Shown here piece by piece: positions 5,101 to 5,623 of a stretch of 5,623 bases of DNA. The stretch is from Taibaiella sp. (GTDB lineage Bacteria; Bacteroidota; Bacteroidia; Chitinophagales; Chitinophagaceae), in contig JACFNS010000191.1 in the NCBI GenBank assembly GCA_019454705.1, forward strand, positions 1 to 5,623. The letters run 5' to 3'. The notes under the pieces were generated by a model. The model saw nothing but the letters and a program-made list of their open reading frames with translations, was not told the origin of the DNA and made no database searches. Positions within the stretch are counted from its first letter, which is position 1. Each line of letters starts with the position of its first letter. The position numbers were made by a program, and so were the translations under genes.

Positions 5101-5334
5101 TTATTTCTGGTTGTCGCGCCACTCGTACACCCAACTGCTCTGTATCATCTCCAGGTGGCCTTCGTTACAGTCTTCACGTTTGCCTTCAAAATTATCAATT
5201 TCAAGTACCCATTCTATGAGGTCTGTGAAGCGCACACGGTATATCTGGCTTTCGCCAAATTCATCTCCATACTTTTCATACAGCTTCAACGCTATATCCT
5301 CGTAATCATTCCATTTAATCGGCGGCTCAAACAT
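5101..5334 (-). CDS. iscX: IscX (YfhJ) Fe-S cluster assembly accessory protein
   Basis: 77 residues, acidic, starting MFEPPIKWNDYEDIALKLYE. The family core is clear: W8 with D10, the helix DIALKLYEKY (13-22), VRFTDLIEWVLEIDNF (34-49), then CNEGHLEMIQSSWVYEW (56-72). E. coli IscX has 66 residues; the extra length is at the N terminus and in the GDEFGESQIY turn. IscX binds IscS and iron and tunes cluster assembly on IscU. It lies directly downstream of fdx, the same neighbour as in proteobacterial isc operons, which strengthens both calls. Its stop codon abuts the kdsC start. The ATG at 5332-5334 follows a T-rich spacer without Shine-Dalgarno. Confidence is high from motif and context together. 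Confidence 0.88.
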   Translation of the reverse strand: MFEPPIKWNDYEDIALKLYEKYGDEFGESQIYRVRFTDLIEWVLEIDNFEGKREDCNEGHLEMIQSSWVYEWRDNQK

Positions 5335-5341
5335 ATTCTAT

Positions 5342-5370
5342 GTCAAAAGTTAAAAAAGTCAAAAGATAAA
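5342..5370. repeat. Short direct repeats in the fdx-iscX spacer, A/T-rich pair
   Basis: GTCAAAAGTTAAA (5342-5354) and GTCAAAAGATAAA (5358-5370) differ at one base and are separated by AAA. On the transcribed (minus) strand they read as two TTTTGAC words just before iscX. The T-rich word TAnCTTTTG resembles, with one extra T, a -7 box, but spacing gives no convincing promoter. Confidence 0.65.
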
Positions 5371-5407
5371 CTAACTACTATCACCTAACCCCTAACTACT
5401 AATCACC
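5371..5407. repeat. Short direct repeats overlapping the fdx stop codon
   Basis: CTAACTACTATCACC (5371-5385) and CTAACTACTAATCACC (5392-5407) are the same unit apart from one inserted A, separated by TAACCC. The second copy contains the fdx stop (TAG on the minus strand, 5399-5401) and its last codons, so the unit may have arisen by duplication of the gene end. Confidence 0.65.
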
Positions 5408-5623
5408 ATGTATCAGGCTCTGGTCGGGCAGGGTAACTTCTACTGTTCCCGTGCCCTCTTCCAGTACGCACTGGCAACCCAGGCGTGAGTTCAGTTTGGG
5501 GTTACGCGCCCTGTCTATAAAGTCTTCTTCTTTGTCTGTAAGTTCAGGTAGATGCTCCTCTCCTTTATCTACATACAAATGGCAGGTGCTACAGGCGCAT
5601 ACCATACCGCAGTTGTGGTGCAG
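5399..5623 (-). CDS. fdx: ISC-type 2Fe-2S ferredoxin, 5' end outside the window
   Basis: The minus frame is open from the window edge to TAG at 5399-5401: 74 residues. It begins LHHNCGMVCACSTCHLYV; the ligand pattern C-x5-C-x2-C is at residues 5, 11 and 14 of the fragment, and the fourth ligand is in SRLGCQCVL (residue 50). Spacing and the extra Cys (residue 9) resemble E. coli Fdx (CEKSCACTTC). The tail VTLPDQSLIHGD also resembles that protein's end. About 37 N-terminal residues are missing, so the internal Met at 5603-5605 is not the start. This adrenodoxin-type ferredoxin supplies electrons for Fe-S cluster assembly. iscX follows after 64 nt. Whether hscA/hscB lie upstream cannot be seen. 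Confidence 0.9.
   Translation of the reverse strand: MHHNCGMVCACSTCHLYVDKGEEHLPELTDKEEDFIDRARNPKLNSRLGCQCVLEEGTGTVEVTLPDQSLIHGD

Noticed and set aside
4936..5388. 150-codon plus-strand ORF opposite kdsC and iscX
   Set aside because: Antisense to two genes with clear motifs; its product has no recognisable domain.
5603..5605. Internal ATG as the start of the ferredoxin gene
   Set aside because: The frame stays open upstream and encodes the first cluster cysteine (NCG) before this Met, so the true start is outside the window.

Overview
The window is a chromosomal housekeeping region, most likely from a member of the Bacteroidota, possibly Chitinophagaceae-like (inference from protein flavour and gene order; no search was run). 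Three things point there: A/T-rich start regions without Shine-Dalgarno sequences, a perfect Bacteroidota-type -7 box (TAnnTTTG) at 4077-4084, and sequence features of L36, S4 and L17 that look typical of that phylum.

Positions 1-3803 (+ strand) are the end of the spc operon joined to the alpha operon: infA (5' end cut by the window), rpmJ, rpsM, rpsK, rpsD, rpoA and rplQ, closed by a strong intrinsic terminator at 3774-3803. These encode initiation factor IF-1, ribosomal proteins L36, S13, S11, S4 and L17, and the RNA polymerase alpha subunit. The order is the common bacterial one. The unusual part is the spacers. rpsM-rpsK (105 nt), rpsK-rpsD (99 nt), rpsD-rpoA (86 nt) and rpoA-rplQ (122 nt) each hold inverted repeats able to form RNA structure. 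The best of these is a possible H-type pseudoknot whose second stem ends on the A of the rpsD start codon. S4, the rpsD product, is the known autoregulator of this operon in other bacteria.

Positions 3750-4106 contain no long gene. They hold the rplQ terminator, a probable 54-residue two-helix membrane protein on the minus strand (3816-3980) and a divergent promoter region.

Positions 4107-4601 (+) encode a hotdog-fold acyl-CoA thioesterase-like protein. Its stop codon lies one base from the stop of a convergent minus-strand cluster. Read in its own direction, that cluster is fdx (ISC-type 2Fe-2S ferredoxin, cut by the window end), iscX (Fe-S assembly accessory protein) and kdsC (HAD phosphatase of the KDO pathway, lipopolysaccharide precursor synthesis). 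iscX and kdsC abut with no spacer. fdx and iscX are separated by a 64-bp spacer built of two pairs of short direct repeats.

No mobile element, CRISPR array, tRNA or rRNA was seen. The genes themselves are ordinary. What deserves attention is the set of RNA-structure candidates in the ribosomal-protein spacers and the small membrane protein gene.
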